DNA from: Salinispora tropica CNB-440
Lineage (GTDB): Bacteria; Actinomycetota; Actinomycetes; Mycobacteriales; Micromonosporaceae
Length of the DNA: 64,000 nt
Assembly (NCBI RefSeq): GCF_000016425.1
Contig: NC_009380.1
Coordinates: 2,422,144 to 2,486,143 of the forward strand
Reading direction: 5' to 3'
In this document: piece by piece, positions 37,301 to 45,766 of the stretch
Layout: each line of letters opens with the position of its first letter
Position numbering within the stretch: position 1 is the stretch's first letter
Translations under genes and position numbers: made by a program
The notes under the pieces: generated by a model
Database searches by the model: none
Seen by the model: the letters and a program-made list of their open reading frames with translations, nothing else
Told to the model about the DNA's origin: nothing

Positions 37301-37907
37301 CCAGGTACTTGAGGCGGCTGTCGTGTACGGCTACTTTCCGGCGTACTCCGACGGCAACGACCTGGTCGTGCTCGACGAGAACGGGCACGCGGAGCGGGCC
37401 CGGTTCACCTTCCCGCGGCAGCGCCAGGAGCGGCGGCTCTGCCTGGCCGACTTCTTCCGTCCTCGCGGTGGCGAGCTTGACGTGGTGACGTTGCAGTTGG
37501 TCACCGTCGGCCAACCGATCAGCGAATACACGGCGAAGTTGTTCGCCCGCAACGAGTACCGCGACTATCTGGAGGTTCATGGGCTGTCGGTGCAGCTCAC
37601 CGAGGCCCTTGCCGAGTACTGGCACCAGCGGGTCCGCGCCGAGCTGAGGCTGCCCGAGGACCGTACGGTGGCCACCGCCGACCCGGCCGACCTGGCTGGG
37701 TTGTTGCGTACCGAGTACCGGGGTTGCCGGTATGCCTTCGGCTACCCGGCCTGCCCCGACCTGGAGGATCGGGCGAAGCTTGTGGACCTGTTGGGGGCGG
37801 AGCGGATCGGCGTGCAACTGTCGGAGGAGTTCCAGCTCGTTCCGGAACAGGCCACCGACGCGATTGTCGTGCATCATCCGGAGGCGAGCTACTTCAACGC
37901 CAAGTGA
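34392..37907 (+). CDS. metH: Cobalamin-dependent methionine synthase
   Basis: 1171 aa. Transfers the methyl group of 5-methyltetrahydrofolate to homocysteine through cobalamin. Four modules are in order: homocysteine domain (residues 1-320, with the zinc Cys pair in GGCCGTTPEHI), pterin domain (from about 335, LMVGERTNANGSKAFREAML), cobalamin domain with the ligand motif D732-x-H734-x-x-G737, and the AdoMet reactivation domain (RGCRYAFGYPACPDLEDRA near the end). GTG start; a second GTG three bases on is equally possible. No cobalamin riboswitch is evident upstream. Confidence 0.95.
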   Translation: MVISVLDALTDRILVADGAMGTMLHAADLTLDDFDGLEGCNEILNVTRPDVVRGVHEAYLAVGADCVETNTFGANLANLAEYGIEGRIRELSEAGAQLARAAADAYATPEQPRFVLGSIGPGTKLPTLGHAAYTTLRDAYQENAVGLIAGGSDALIIETCQDLLQVKAAVIGSKRAMAELGRSVPIICHMAVETTGTMLLGSEIGAALTAIEPLGIDLIGLNCSTGPAEMGEHLRYLSQHSQIPVSVMPNAGLPVLTSDGAYFPLTPDEMGDALEQFVTDYGVALVGGCCGTTPEHIRVLAERMRGRPPVVREPRPEPGASSIYHHVPFAQDASVLMVGERTNANGSKAFREAMLAGDWQACVEIARSQARDGSHLLDLCVDYVGRDGTQDMRELASRFATASTLPIMLDSTEPGVIEAGLETLGGRCVVNSVNFEDGDGPDSRYARLMPVVKEHGAGVVALLIDEEGQARTQDWKVRVAARLIDDLTGRWGMARSDILIDALTFPIATGQEETRRDGIETIEAIREIAARYPGVNFTLGISNVSFGLNPAARQVLNSVFLHECVQAGLTSAIVHASKILPMSKIPDEQREIALDLVYDRRREGYDPVQRFIEAFEGVDAASARASRAEELAALPLEERLKRRIIDGERNGLEADLDAALATGLAAMAVINDILLDGMKVVGELFGAGQMQLPFVLQSAEVMKSAVAYLEPHLEKADDGGKGRIVLATVKGDVHDIGKNLVDIILSNNGYEVVNIGIKQPINAILDAAEQNRADAIGMSGLLVKSTVIMKENLVEMATRGVAERWPVLLGGAALTRAYVEDDLRSMFPGQVHYARDAFEGLSLMDRVMAAKRGGAQVVDPEREAALAARRERRARQRAIVSESLPELNDSSVRSDVATDVEVPTPPFFGTRVVKGLPLADYAALLDERATFLGQWGLRGTRGGKGPTYEELVETEGRPRLRYWLDRLIADQVLEAAVVYGYFPAYSDGNDLVVLDENGHAERARFTFPRQRQERRLCLADFFRPRGGELDVVTLQLVTVGQPISEYTAKLFARNEYRDYLEVHGLSVQLTEALAEYWHQRVRAELRLPEDRTVATADPADLAGLLRTEYRGCRYAFGYPACPDLEDRAKLVDLLGAERIGVQLSEEFQLVPEQATDAIVVHHPEASYFNAK

Positions 37908-38300
37908 CACACCAGGTCCGACTGACCGGGGTCCGACGACGCTAAACGGCTCAGGGAGTCGAACGGGGGAAACCGGGTGAATCCGGAGCGCTGACGGCCG
38001 CGCCGTCACGGTGTTGCCGCAGTGCTCCGGATCTTCCCGACGCGTCCTTGACGAGGCCGGCGCGCCACCCGGCCGACGGCCGGAGTGCCTCCGGTCACCG
38101 CCGAGGAACCACCAACCCCAAACCGAAGGCCGGCCATCTGCCACCCGTCTTCCATTCCACAAACCAGTGACCATGACGCGGCGGGAGGCTGACCCCGCCA
38201 GCTGGGCCTGGGCACCCACCGGCAGCGCCCGTGGGACTGGTGGCCGCACGGAAGGGCCCAATCACCCACGGGTCGTCGATGATCCGCCTACCGTGACGTT
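37908..38300. other. Intergenic region between metH and the MFS gene
   Basis: About 390 bp with no convincing coding frame. Apart from a nested hairpin at 37981-38032 I see no repeats. It separates housekeeping genes from the accessory region and may hold the MFS gene promoter. Confidence 0.6.
37981..38032 (+). terminator. Nested hairpin after metH
   Basis: A 9-bp outer stem (37981-37989 with 38024-38032) encloses a 7-bp inner stem (37992-37998 with 38002-38008). It lies about 75 bp after the metH stop. Likely terminator. Confidence 0.55.
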
Positions 38301-39875
38301 GTGGGTGCTGGGGCTGACACCGCGACGGGCGAGAATCGCTCATGGACGCGGGCCCAGAAGTGGACAATCGTCGCTGCTGGTCTTGGTGTCTTCATCACCT
38401 TGCACGACGTGCTGGTGGCGAACGTGGCACTACCCCGAATTCAGGCCTTCTACGGCTTGGGGGAGTCCGGGCTGCAGTGGATCGTCGCCTCCTACAGCAT
38501 GGGAATGGCCATCGCCATCATGCCCGCCGCCACCGTGGCTGACCGGTTCGGGCGACGGCGACTGTACCTGAGCGCGGTTGTGGTCTTCATCGTCGCCTCG
38601 GTGATCTCTGGCGTAACCTCCACCTTCGCGGTCATGCTGGTGGCGCGGGGAGTGCAGGGAGTGGCCTCCGCCGTCATCACCGTCTCCGCACTGGCCCTGG
38701 TCTCGGCGACCTTTCCGCACAAACGGCAGCGCTTTTTCGCCCTCGGGCTCTTTGCGGCGGTCGCCGATGTTGGTCTGGCGCTCGGCCCGCCACTCGGTGG
38801 AATTCTGACCGAGACCGCGAGCTGGCGATTGGTCTTCTTTGTCAACGTTCCGGTCGCGGTGCTGGCGGTCGGGCTCACCCTTCGGTACGTGGCCGAGTCC
38901 CGTGAGTCCACCCGTCGTGTCGTCGACCTGCCTGGTCAGCTGCTGTTTGTGATCACAGTCGGTGCCTTTACCTTTACTGTTATCGATGGCCATGACCTGG
39001 GCTGGGGATCGCCGACAATACTTGCGACGTTCGTCGCCTTCGCCGTTGGTCTCGCTGCCTTCATTGTCCGTGAACTTCGCAGCCGGTCACCGATGATGGA
39101 TCTGCGGCTCTTCGCCAGCCGCGCCTACCGGCTGGGGAACATGGCCATATTTTTCGGTATGTTCACGGTGTATGGCGCGTTGTTGATCGTCACCCAGTAC
39201 TTTCAGAACGTCCGGCTCTACTCCCCGATCGAGGCTGGTCTGCTCATCTTGCCGTCCTCCCTCGCGTCGGTGGCGTTCTCCCCGGTGGCTGGCTTCATCG
39301 CTGCCCGCCGTGGTGCCCGCCTGCCGGCCCTCGCCGGCCAGGTTCTGCTCGTCGTCGGACTGGCCGTCATGGTGGTCGGGGTGGCGCACAGTGTCGTCGC
39401 CGTCGTGCTGGGTTTCCTGCTCCTGGGTGCCGGGCTCTCTCTGATCATCCCGCCGGTGCAGGGGCTGGCGTTGAATTCGGTGCCGGTGGAGCGGGCGGGT
39501 ATGGCCTCGGGCATCGTGGCCACCCAACGAGGTCTTGGATCAACCGCCGGCTACGCGGTTCTCGGAACGATCGTCTCGGTGTGGGTCGGCATCGCCTTGG
39601 ACGGCGACCTGTCCAGGACCATTCCCGACCGCGACGAGCGGGCTGCTGTTGTCGAGCAAATCGTCGACGACACCAACCCCAACGCTTTTGAGGCGGTAGT
39701 CGGGCCTGGTCGACCAGTCGACCATCCCGAGTCCGACCAAGTGACGACGATCCGAACGGTCGCAGACCGTACATTTGTGCGGGGTATGCAGCTCAGCCTG
39801 GGTTTCGCCGCCCTGGTGGCCCTGATCATCCTGGTGATCCTCATCCGGAGCTTTCGTGACTCCCAAGATCAGTAG
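38301..39875 (+). CDS. MFS drug exporter, DHA2 (14-TM, EmrB/QacA) family
   Basis: 524 aa polytopic protein with about 14 membrane helices. The motif A region is MPAATVADRFGRRRLYLS and motif C-like residues occur in LGPPLGGILTETASWRLVFFVNVP. These pumps use the proton gradient to export drugs and secondary metabolites. GTG start. It is the first accessory gene after metH; it could export the product of the polyketide cluster, though about 4 kb separate it from the SARP gene. Confidence 0.9.
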   Translation: MGAGADTATGENRSWTRAQKWTIVAAGLGVFITLHDVLVANVALPRIQAFYGLGESGLQWIVASYSMGMAIAIMPAATVADRFGRRRLYLSAVVVFIVASVISGVTSTFAVMLVARGVQGVASAVITVSALALVSATFPHKRQRFFALGLFAAVADVGLALGPPLGGILTETASWRLVFFVNVPVAVLAVGLTLRYVAESRESTRRVVDLPGQLLFVITVGAFTFTVIDGHDLGWGSPTILATFVAFAVGLAAFIVRELRSRSPMMDLRLFASRAYRLGNMAIFFGMFTVYGALLIVTQYFQNVRLYSPIEAGLLILPSSLASVAFSPVAGFIAARRGARLPALAGQVLLVVGLAVMVVGVAHSVVAVVLGFLLLGAGLSLIIPPVQGLALNSVPVERAGMASGIVATQRGLGSTAGYAVLGTIVSVWVGIALDGDLSRTIPDRDERAAVVEQIVDDTNPNAFEAVVGPGRPVDHPESDQVTTIRTVADRTFVRGMQLSLGFAALVALIILVILIRSFRDSQDQ

Positions 39876-40102
39876 GTCCGGGCCTACGTCGTGGGACTCG
39901 GCCTGCCCCGGACGGTCGCGGTCGGGGTCGGCTTGCGATGTGAATCGTCTCCGCTTCCACGGGAGGGGAGATGCGTCAGCGGCCCACGATAGGCACCACG
40001 CTGATGATGGATTGATTCGGAATCGAGAAGGCGCTTCCCCCGGTCGGCGGTTAGCTTGAGAAGCACGTTGACAGCAGGACGGACAAGAGGAGCAGTGCGT
40101 AC

Positions 40103-40588
40103 GTGAGCGTTACGTCGAAACCTGGTAAGGACAGTAAGCAGGCCAAGGCTTCCCAGGAGGAAGGTTTCTCCGAGGTCGAGCGCGCCGCCATCAAGGACCG
40201 GGCGGCGGAGTTGAAGTCGGAGGCTCGCCGCAGCAAGAGCGCGAACAAGGCGGCGGCCGACGAGAGGGACGTCCTCGCGAAGATCAGCGTCATGGCGCAG
40301 CCGGACCGCGCCATCGCCGAACGCCTGCACGCCATCATTACCGAGACCGCCCCGGAGCTCGCACCAAAGCTGTGGTACGGCCAGCCTGCCTACGCCCGGG
40401 GTGGAAAGGTGGTCTGTTTCTTCCGTAGCGGACAGGGAGACAAGCAGCGTTACTCGACGTTCGGGTTTGCCCCGGAGGCAAAACTCGACGAGGAGCGCGG
40501 CCTGTGGGCGACATCGTTCGCTCTGGCAGAGCTGACCGACAAGGCCGAGGTGGCGATCAAGAAGCTCCTGCGCACTGCCCTGGGCTGA
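40103..40588 (+). CDS. DUF1801 family (YdhG/YjbR-like) protein
   Basis: 161 aa. Residues 1-60 are a Lys/Ala/Ser-rich helix unlike the compact domain that follows. The domain (LAPKLWYGQPAYARGGKVVCFF then YSTFGF and AELTDKAEVAIKKLL) matches DUF1801, whose relatives include frataxin-like iron chaperones. GAGGAGC precedes the GTG start. Convergent with the ABC permease gene. Confidence 0.8.
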   Translation: MSVTSKPGKDSKQAKASQEEGFSEVERAAIKDRAAELKSEARRSKSANKAAADERDVLAKISVMAQPDRAIAERLHAIITETAPELAPKLWYGQPAYARGGKVVCFFRSGQGDKQRYSTFGFAPEAKLDEERGLWATSFALAELTDKAEVAIKKLLRTALG

Positions 40589-40701
40589 GGTGGGACCTGC
40601 CGCGGCCCCGCCCGGGTGAAGGCATTCGCTCGGCCGGGGCCGTTCGGCTGTTGACCCCCAGGCGCTACTGGCCATTGTCCCGCCGCCGGCACCACGGGTC
40701 A

Positions 40702-40743
40702 TCGTCCCGCCTCGGGCGATGGGGAGCGCCCGAGGCGGGACGA
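40702..40743. terminator. Bidirectional hairpin terminator
   Basis: A 17-bp perfect stem (40702-40718 with 40727-40743) with an 8-base loop between two convergent genes. It ends five bases from the permease stop codon and can serve both. Confidence 0.8.
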
Positions 40744-40747
40744 GTGA

Positions 40748-41578
40748 TCAGGCGTCCCGGCGGTTCAGGAGGAAGGCCGCGAGCGCCAGCAGAGCGGCGG
40801 TCCAGAGGCCGAACACCCCGAAACCCTGCCAGGGCGTGAGGAGATCTCCCTCATGCTGGGTGGCCTGGCCGATCAGGATTCCAGCCTCGGTCGGCAGGTA
40901 GGCGTGGGCGTACTCACCGAACTTGCCGGGCAGGAGCTGTACCAGGGGAGCGAGCACCAGCACAAACATGATCACGCTGGTGATTCCGGCTGCGGTGCGC
41001 CGGACGATGGCACCGATGGCGAGGGAGAAGAGGCTGAGCATGGCCAGGTAGAGGCCCGTACCCACCACTGCTCGTAGCGCACCGGGATCGCCGAGGGAGG
41101 CCTCAACCTTCTCGCTCAGCATCGCCGCGCCGATGAAGAACGAGACGAACGCCGCCACCAGGCTTACTGCCAGGACCACCAGGCTCAGCACCACACCCTT
41201 GGCGGCGAGCATGGACAGCCGGCGGGGCTTCGCCAGCAGGCTGGCCCGGATCATGCCCGTGGAGTACTCAGAGGCGATGACCATGACTCCCAGCACGCAG
41301 ATGGCTGGTTGGCTGATCAGGAAGCCGCTGCCGAGGATGACGGCGGTCGGGTCGTTGACAATCAGGGCGCGGTCACTCTCAGCGGTCTGGTCCCAGGCGG
41401 AGACAGTCAGTCCGACGAGCAGCGCGGTAAAGGCTGGGTACAACAACGCGAGTAGTCCGAGCGACCAGCCGGTCGACCGGACCGATCGGAGCTTTGTCCA
41501 CTCTGAGCGCAGCAGCCCACCGAAGCTGGCGCGGCTGGCCACCGTGGTGGCGGTGGGACGGGCGGCGGTCGCGGTCAT
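40748..41578 (-). CDS. ABC-2 type transporter permease
   Basis: 276 aa with about six membrane helices (for example GFLISQPAICVLGVMVIA, then LSLVVLAVSLVAAFVSFFIG). It contains the ABC-2 permease motif around ASEYSTGMIRASLLAKPRR. Partner of the ATPase encoded upstream, whose stop overlaps this ATG as ATGA. Probably an exporter. Confidence 0.85.
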   Translation of the reverse strand: MTATAARPTATTVASRASFGGLLRSEWTKLRSVRSTGWSLGLLALLYPAFTALLVGLTVSAWDQTAESDRALIVNDPTAVILGSGFLISQPAICVLGVMVIASEYSTGMIRASLLAKPRRLSMLAAKGVVLSLVVLAVSLVAAFVSFFIGAAMLSEKVEASLGDPGALRAVVGTGLYLAMLSLFSLAIGAIVRRTAAGITSVIMFVLVLAPLVQLLPGKFGEYAHAYLPTEAGILIGQATQHEGDLLTPWQGFGVFGLWTAALLALAAFLLNRRDA

Positions 41579-42525
41579 TGGGCATCCCCTCCGGGCTTCG
41601 GGGCGTCGGCATCTCGGGTTGAGCCGGTGCCGGCGTACTCCACGCTCTCCCGGGTCAGCGCCATGAACGCCTCCTCCAGGGTGCCGCGTTGCGGGACCAC
41701 CTCGTGGAGAACGTGTCCACCGGCCGACGCGATCTCACCGATCCTTGTCGCGTCCAGGTCCTCAACGCTTAGTTCGCCGTCGTCGCTGCGGGTCACCGTG
41801 CCGCCGGCCCGTGCGATGGCTTCGGCCAGCTCGTCGGCGTTCGGGCTGCGGACGAGCACCGTCTGCTTCTTGCCCCGCTCGATGAATTCCTGGGTTGGGC
41901 AGTCCGCGATCAGGCTGCCGCGGCCGATGATGATGAGGTGTTCGGCCGTCACTGCCATCTCGTTCATCAGGTGGCTGGAGACGAAGACGGTTCGACCCTC
42001 GGCCGCCAACTGCCGCATGAAGGTGCGAACCCAGAGGATGCCCTCCGGGTCAAGCCCGTTGACCGGTTCGTCTAGCACCAGTACGGCTGGATCACCGAGC
42101 AGGGCGGCGGCCAGCCCGAGCCGTTGCCCCATGCCGAGGGAGAAGCCGCCGGCCCGCTTGTGCGCCACCTCGCGTAGCCCGACCAGGTCGAGTACCTCGT
42201 AAACCCGCTTCTTGCCGATGCCCTGCGATTGGGCCAGGCAGAGCAGATGGTTGTAGGCGGTCCGACCCGGGTGCACGGCTTTGGCCTCCAACAGTGCGCC
42301 AACCACGGCGAGTGGGGTGGTCAGCTCCCGGTATCGCCTACCGTCGATGGTGGCGGTGCCGCGATCCGGATGGTCGAGACCGAGCAGCAGGCGCATGGTC
42401 GTCGACTTGCCGGCGCCGTTGGGGCCGAGGAACCCGGTTACCTTGCCGGGCCCGACCGTGAAGGACAGATCCTTCACGGCGACCTTGTCGCCGTAGCGCT
42501 TAGTCAGGTTCTTGGCTTCGATCAT
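41575..42525 (-). CDS. ABC transporter ATP-binding protein (drug exporter type)
   Basis: 316 aa. Walker A GPNGAGKST, signature FSLGMGQRLG, and Walker B AVLVLDEPVNGLDPEG are complete. A C-terminal extension of about 100 residues (DDGELSVEDLDATRIGEIA) is the DUF4162-like domain of DrrA/antibiotic exporters. The frame extends further upstream, but the family starts MIEAKNLTKRYGDK at 42525. The VOC gene overlaps its 5' end by 26 bp, so the three genes are coupled. Confidence 0.88.
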   Translation of the reverse strand: MIEAKNLTKRYGDKVAVKDLSFTVGPGKVTGFLGPNGAGKSTTMRLLLGLDHPDRGTATIDGRRYRELTTPLAVVGALLEAKAVHPGRTAYNHLLCLAQSQGIGKKRVYEVLDLVGLREVAHKRAGGFSLGMGQRLGLAAALLGDPAVLVLDEPVNGLDPEGILWVRTFMRQLAAEGRTVFVSSHLMNEMAVTAEHLIIIGRGSLIADCPTQEFIERGKKQTVLVRSPNADELAEAIARAGGTVTRSDDGELSVEDLDATRIGEIASAGGHVLHEVVPQRGTLEEAFMALTRESVEYAGTGSTRDADAPKPGGDAQ

Positions 42526-43126
42526 CCGTTCCGTCCTGAAGAGGCCGATGGTTGTGAAAGTGAGGTTCCGCGGAGCCGCCACCGTCGCTGGTGTCTCCTC
42601 TCGGGCGGCGGAACTGGGAGAACCGGAGCGCGTTGCCGGCCGGGTCGCGGAAGGCGCAGTCCCGGACGCCCCAGGGCTGGTCGGTCGGCTCTTGCACCAC
42701 CGTTGCGCCCCCGGCGCGAAGGTGCGCGAAGGTTGCGTCACAGTCCTCGGTGCGGAACACCAGACCGGGCAACAGGCCCTTCGCAAGGAGCTCCGCCAGG
42801 GCCTGCTGGTCAGCGGGCGAGGTCTCCGGGTAGACGACCAGGGACTGCAGAACGATGTCGGCGTCGGGCTGCCCAGACGAACCGAGGGCCACCCAGCGCA
42901 ATCCCTCGAATGTGTGGTCCTGGCGGACCTCAAGGCCGAGAACGTCTCGGTAGAAGGCGAGCGCACGTTCATGGTCGTCCACGGCGACGAAGCGCTGCGC
43001 AACCCTGACTCCCATGTGATTCATGCTATGAACGGCAGCTCTCCGGGCGCTTCTTGATTCCTGATGAACCTGGGGCGAATGGTGGTCCACCGGCAGGTCA
43101 GCCGCCTCCGGTTCGCGCGTGCTCAT
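42500..43126 (-). CDS. VOC/glyoxalase family protein
   Basis: 208 aa. One VOC module (VAVDDHERALAFYRDVLGLEV... ending WGVRDCAFRDPAGNALRF). The metal or drug-binding residues of bleomycin-resistance relatives are not clearly identifiable. ATG 43126 has AAAGGAG seven bases upstream. The last 45 residues are Arg/Asp/Gly-rich and run into the ABC gene start. Its position ahead of an exporter ABC pair suggests a resistance or detoxification role. Confidence 0.8.
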   Translation of the reverse strand: MSTREPEAADLPVDHHSPQVHQESRSARRAAVHSMNHMGVRVAQRFVAVDDHERALAFYRDVLGLEVRQDHTFEGLRWVALGSSGQPDADIVLQSLVVYPETSPADQQALAELLAKGLLPGLVFRTEDCDATFAHLRAGGATVVQEPTDQPWGVRDCAFRDPAGNALRFSQFRRPRGDTSDGGGSAEPHFHNHRPLQDGTDDRSQEPD

Positions 43127-43159
43127 CTGACAGCTCCTTTCGAGAGCGGTGGGTACGTA

Positions 43160-43936
43160 TCAGGTCGTGGCGAACTCGACCAGGACCCGGCCAAGCGTCT
43201 CCATCTCGATCCGGTGCCAGGAACCGGGCAGCTCTCTTCCCGAGGCGTTCGGCAGCGCCGCTGCCGTCGCCTGGGCCGCGTCCCGCAGCCAGTCGCTGGT
43301 GCCGTCGCTGTTGACGACCAGCGCGGGAGTCCGCAGGGCGGCCAGTCGGTCGACCGGGAGGGTGTAGTCACCACACAGAGTGGCGTCATAGGCGAGCGTG
43401 TGCGCATTCGCCTCGTTCGTTGCCCAGAGCGGGCCCTGCCGCCACTGGGCAATTGCCGCTGGCGGCAGGCCCATCAGCACGTTCAGGAAGTACTCCGCAG
43501 CCGCGCCCCGTTGGTCGGCGGCGACCAGCGCGCGAAGTCGGTCGGCGGCGTCGAGGGGCGGCCGCGGGTGGTCACCGACCCGGAAGTACGGTTCGTGCAG
43601 GGCCAGTCTGGTGATCGGGGTACCCGCCAGGGCCGCCTCCAGCGCGAGGTTCGCACCGCACGACCCGGCGAACACCACCGCCTGGCCACCCGCCTCCTCG
43701 ATCACGACGGCTAGGTCCTCAATCTCGCGTTCGATGGCGTACCGGGGGGAATCTCCGCTCTGCCCCCGTCCCCGGCGGTCGTAGACGTAGGTGGTGCAGT
43801 GTGCGGTCAGCTCTGGGACGAGCGCGTCGAAAATCGTGTGATCGCGGAAGGCGCCGTTCAGGAGTACGACCGGTGGGCCCTCCCCGGCCCGCTGATAGGC
43901 GATTGTGGTGCCATCTCGCGAAACAACCTTTCGCAT
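43160..43936 (-). CDS. Alpha/beta hydrolase
   Basis: 258 aa. The nucleophile elbow is AGSCGAN, i.e. Gly-Xaa-Ser-Xaa-Gly with Ala replacing the first Gly, and the oxyanion region is VVLLNGAFRDH. The likely catalytic His is in GSWHRIEMETLG near the C-terminus. ATG 43936 follows GAGGAG; a longer frame from 43978 would place that site inside the gene. Substrate unknown. Confidence 0.82.
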   Translation of the reverse strand: MRKVVSRDGTTIAYQRAGEGPPVVLLNGAFRDHTIFDALVPELTAHCTTYVYDRRGRGQSGDSPRYAIEREIEDLAVVIEEAGGQAVVFAGSCGANLALEAALAGTPITRLALHEPYFRVGDHPRPPLDAADRLRALVAADQRGAAAEYFLNVLMGLPPAAIAQWRQGPLWATNEANAHTLAYDATLCGDYTLPVDRLAALRTPALVVNSDGTSDWLRDAAQATAAALPNASGRELPGSWHRIEMETLGRVLVEFATT

Positions 43937-44184
43937 CGAAATCTCCTCGGTGTTGTCCACGAATGTGTTTGTAGTCAATTTCCGGACAGTTGGTTGACCT
44001 CCCCTCGGGCCTTGGTCGGGTCGCCGAACTTCCCACGCCGGTGGGCAGCCTTAACTCTTCTCGTAACTGTGCTCACGCGATTGCGTCGTAGGGAGGTCCG
44101 CCCGGGCTGCCCGGCGTGGGATGAAGATCGGCGGAGGTGGACTCCGTAAGGGTGAGGAAGTGCCGTTCTGGCAGTCCGACCGGG

Positions 44185-45021
44185 TCAGGGATGGCGCACA
44201 GTGAATTGGTTGGGAGGCGACAGCGGTGACGCCTCCTCCAGTCCCGGATCGCCCGCGAGGATGGCTGCCAGGAGTCGCTGTACCCGTGGTCCCGGTTCGA
44301 CACCGAGCTCTTCGTTCAGGATAGAACGGAGACGATGGTATGCCTGAAGTGAGCGCCCAACGTGACCGGCACGGTACATGGCCATCATTCGTAGTGCGCA
44401 CAGGTTTTCGTTCATCGGGTTCCGTGCGGTGACAAGCGTTAGTTCGGCCAGCAGGTCGGAGTGCCGGCCCAGGGCCAGGTCTGCTTCGATTCGGCGTTCC
44501 AGCGCGCAGAGTCGGCTCTCCTCCAGTGATGCCGCCTCGATTTCCAGAATCGGGCCCAATCGGACATCAACTAAGGCTGAACCGCGCCAGACCTGGAGTG
44601 CGTGGCTGAACTCCTGCGAGGCGCGGTGCTGGTCGCCTGCCTCGGCCGCGGTGCGACCGGCGGCAAGGTGCCGGTTGTAGACTTCGACGTCTGTTTTGCA
44701 CGCGACGCCCTCGAGTAGATAGCCGTTGTGGCGGGTGCCGATTATCTGCCGAGCTTCCGGACTGCCGTACCCGGCCGTCGCGAGTGCGTTTCGCAGCTGC
44801 AAAATGTATGTCTGCAAGGTTGTGGCGTGGCTTCGTGGTGGACGGTCTCCCCACAGTTCCTCGATGAGCATCGGCACGGTGACGACGCGTCCGACGTTCA
44901 ATGCGAGTAGGGCGAGCACCTGACGTTGTTTGGGTGCGCTGGTCTCCACCGGCGTGCGACGAAAGTGAAGCGAGAGTGGGCCGAGCAGCCCGAAGCGTAA
45001 AAGTGTCTGGTCCCTTTCCAC
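44185..45021 (-). CDS. SARP-family transcriptional activator
   Basis: 278 aa. An OmpR-like winged helix (residues about 1-100; LLALNVGRVVTVPMLIEELWG, then TTLQTYILQLRNALA) is followed by a bacterial transcriptional activator domain (about 105-250). This is the usual size of pathway-specific SARPs (ActII-ORF4, DnrI) which bind heptamer direct repeats. GTG start with GGAGGAG at the right distance. It faces the AraC gene across a 745-bp spacer. Confidence 0.93.
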   Translation of the reverse strand: MERDQTLLRFGLLGPLSLHFRRTPVETSAPKQRQVLALLALNVGRVVTVPMLIEELWGDRPPRSHATTLQTYILQLRNALATAGYGSPEARQIIGTRHNGYLLEGVACKTDVEVYNRHLAAGRTAAEAGDQHRASQEFSHALQVWRGSALVDVRLGPILEIEAASLEESRLCALERRIEADLALGRHSDLLAELTLVTARNPMNENLCALRMMAMYRAGHVGRSLQAYHRLRSILNEELGVEPGPRVQRLLAAILAGDPGLEEASPLSPPNQFTVRHP

Positions 45022-45275
45022 CCGATCTCCTCCGTGTAACGGATATCAACATGAGCCTTTCGTGCTGGCATGGCGACAGGCTTGGAGTTGATATAGAAAT
45101 GGAGCCGAATTGTTTGATGAAGTGAGTCCGGTCGGTTGCTTGCCGGGCTGAAAACGATTCAGGAGCGCCGAAAGGTGGGCGCGGCCGGGTGTTCGATGTT
45201 TCTCCCCCCATCGATCCAGTCACTGGGTGTAGCAGGTAATTGCGTAATATTGTGCCATGATCCAGCGGTCCAGGG

Positions 45276-45305
45276 AACTGGTGATTAACTGGTTGCTTGT
45301 AAGGT
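45276..45305 (+). promoter_or_regulatory. Possible SARP box: two heptamers spaced 11 bp, with TAAGGT -10
   Basis: AACTGGT occurs at 45276-45282 and again at 45287-45293, a 4-base spacer and 11-bp period, the spacing SARPs recognise. TAAGGT, a plausible -10 box, begins 6 bases after the second heptamer. The AraC start codon is about 460 bp downstream. Only two heptamers and a common -10 are seen, so this is tentative. Confidence 0.4.
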
Positions 45306-45395
45306 AGATTTGTCTGTTACAGGTGGGAAGAGTGTTTGTAGGGCTCGGCGGAGGTTTAATCGGTTTCGTCATGGGTTCTGGAGGCAGTTGATCTA

Positions 45396-45407
45396 CCTAC
45401 CGGTAGG
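45396..45407. promoter_or_regulatory. 12-bp perfect palindrome CCTACCGGTAGG
   Basis: Perfect 12-bp dyad in the SARP/AraC intergenic region; could be an operator. No regulator assigned. Confidence 0.35.
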
Positions 45408-45766
45408 GTCGGTTGTCGTATGCATGGAGCGGCTCAAGGCGGGCGCCGGACTACTTGTTTCTTGTCGACTTGCGCTCTGGGTGACGGTGTCGTCACAGAT
45501 GTAAGTACCGTTTGACGGCTCGAAGCAGGCTTTCGCGTCACTTGGGATGTTGCGGCCGTCCAGAATGGTTGACCGCCTCGGCTCCAGCCGGTTGCGGTCG
45601 TAGGGGTCATGGTCTGTTTCGGGCCGGTATATCGCCCGCAACACGAGAGTTCTGCTGTCCCTTCGCCTTCGGTGATCGCCGGTTCGGATCAGCCCCCAGT
45701 GCTGCTCGAGTTGATTGCGACGAGGGTCGGCCACCCTGATGGTCGCGACGATGCAGTGAGGTGCGC

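Larger units (their letters stand above)
45022..45766. other. 745-bp AT-richer intergenic region between SARP and AraC genes
   Basis: No coding frame with typical actinobacterial codon bias is present. Base composition is visibly less GC-rich than the neighbours. It holds a heptamer direct repeat (45276-45293) and a 12-bp palindrome (45396-45407). It probably contains both divergent promoters. Confidence 0.7.

Noticed and set aside
41575..43002. 475-aa version of the ABC ATPase with a long N-terminal extension
   Set aside because: The extension is the shadow of the VOC gene; the family starts at MIEAKNLTKRYGDK.
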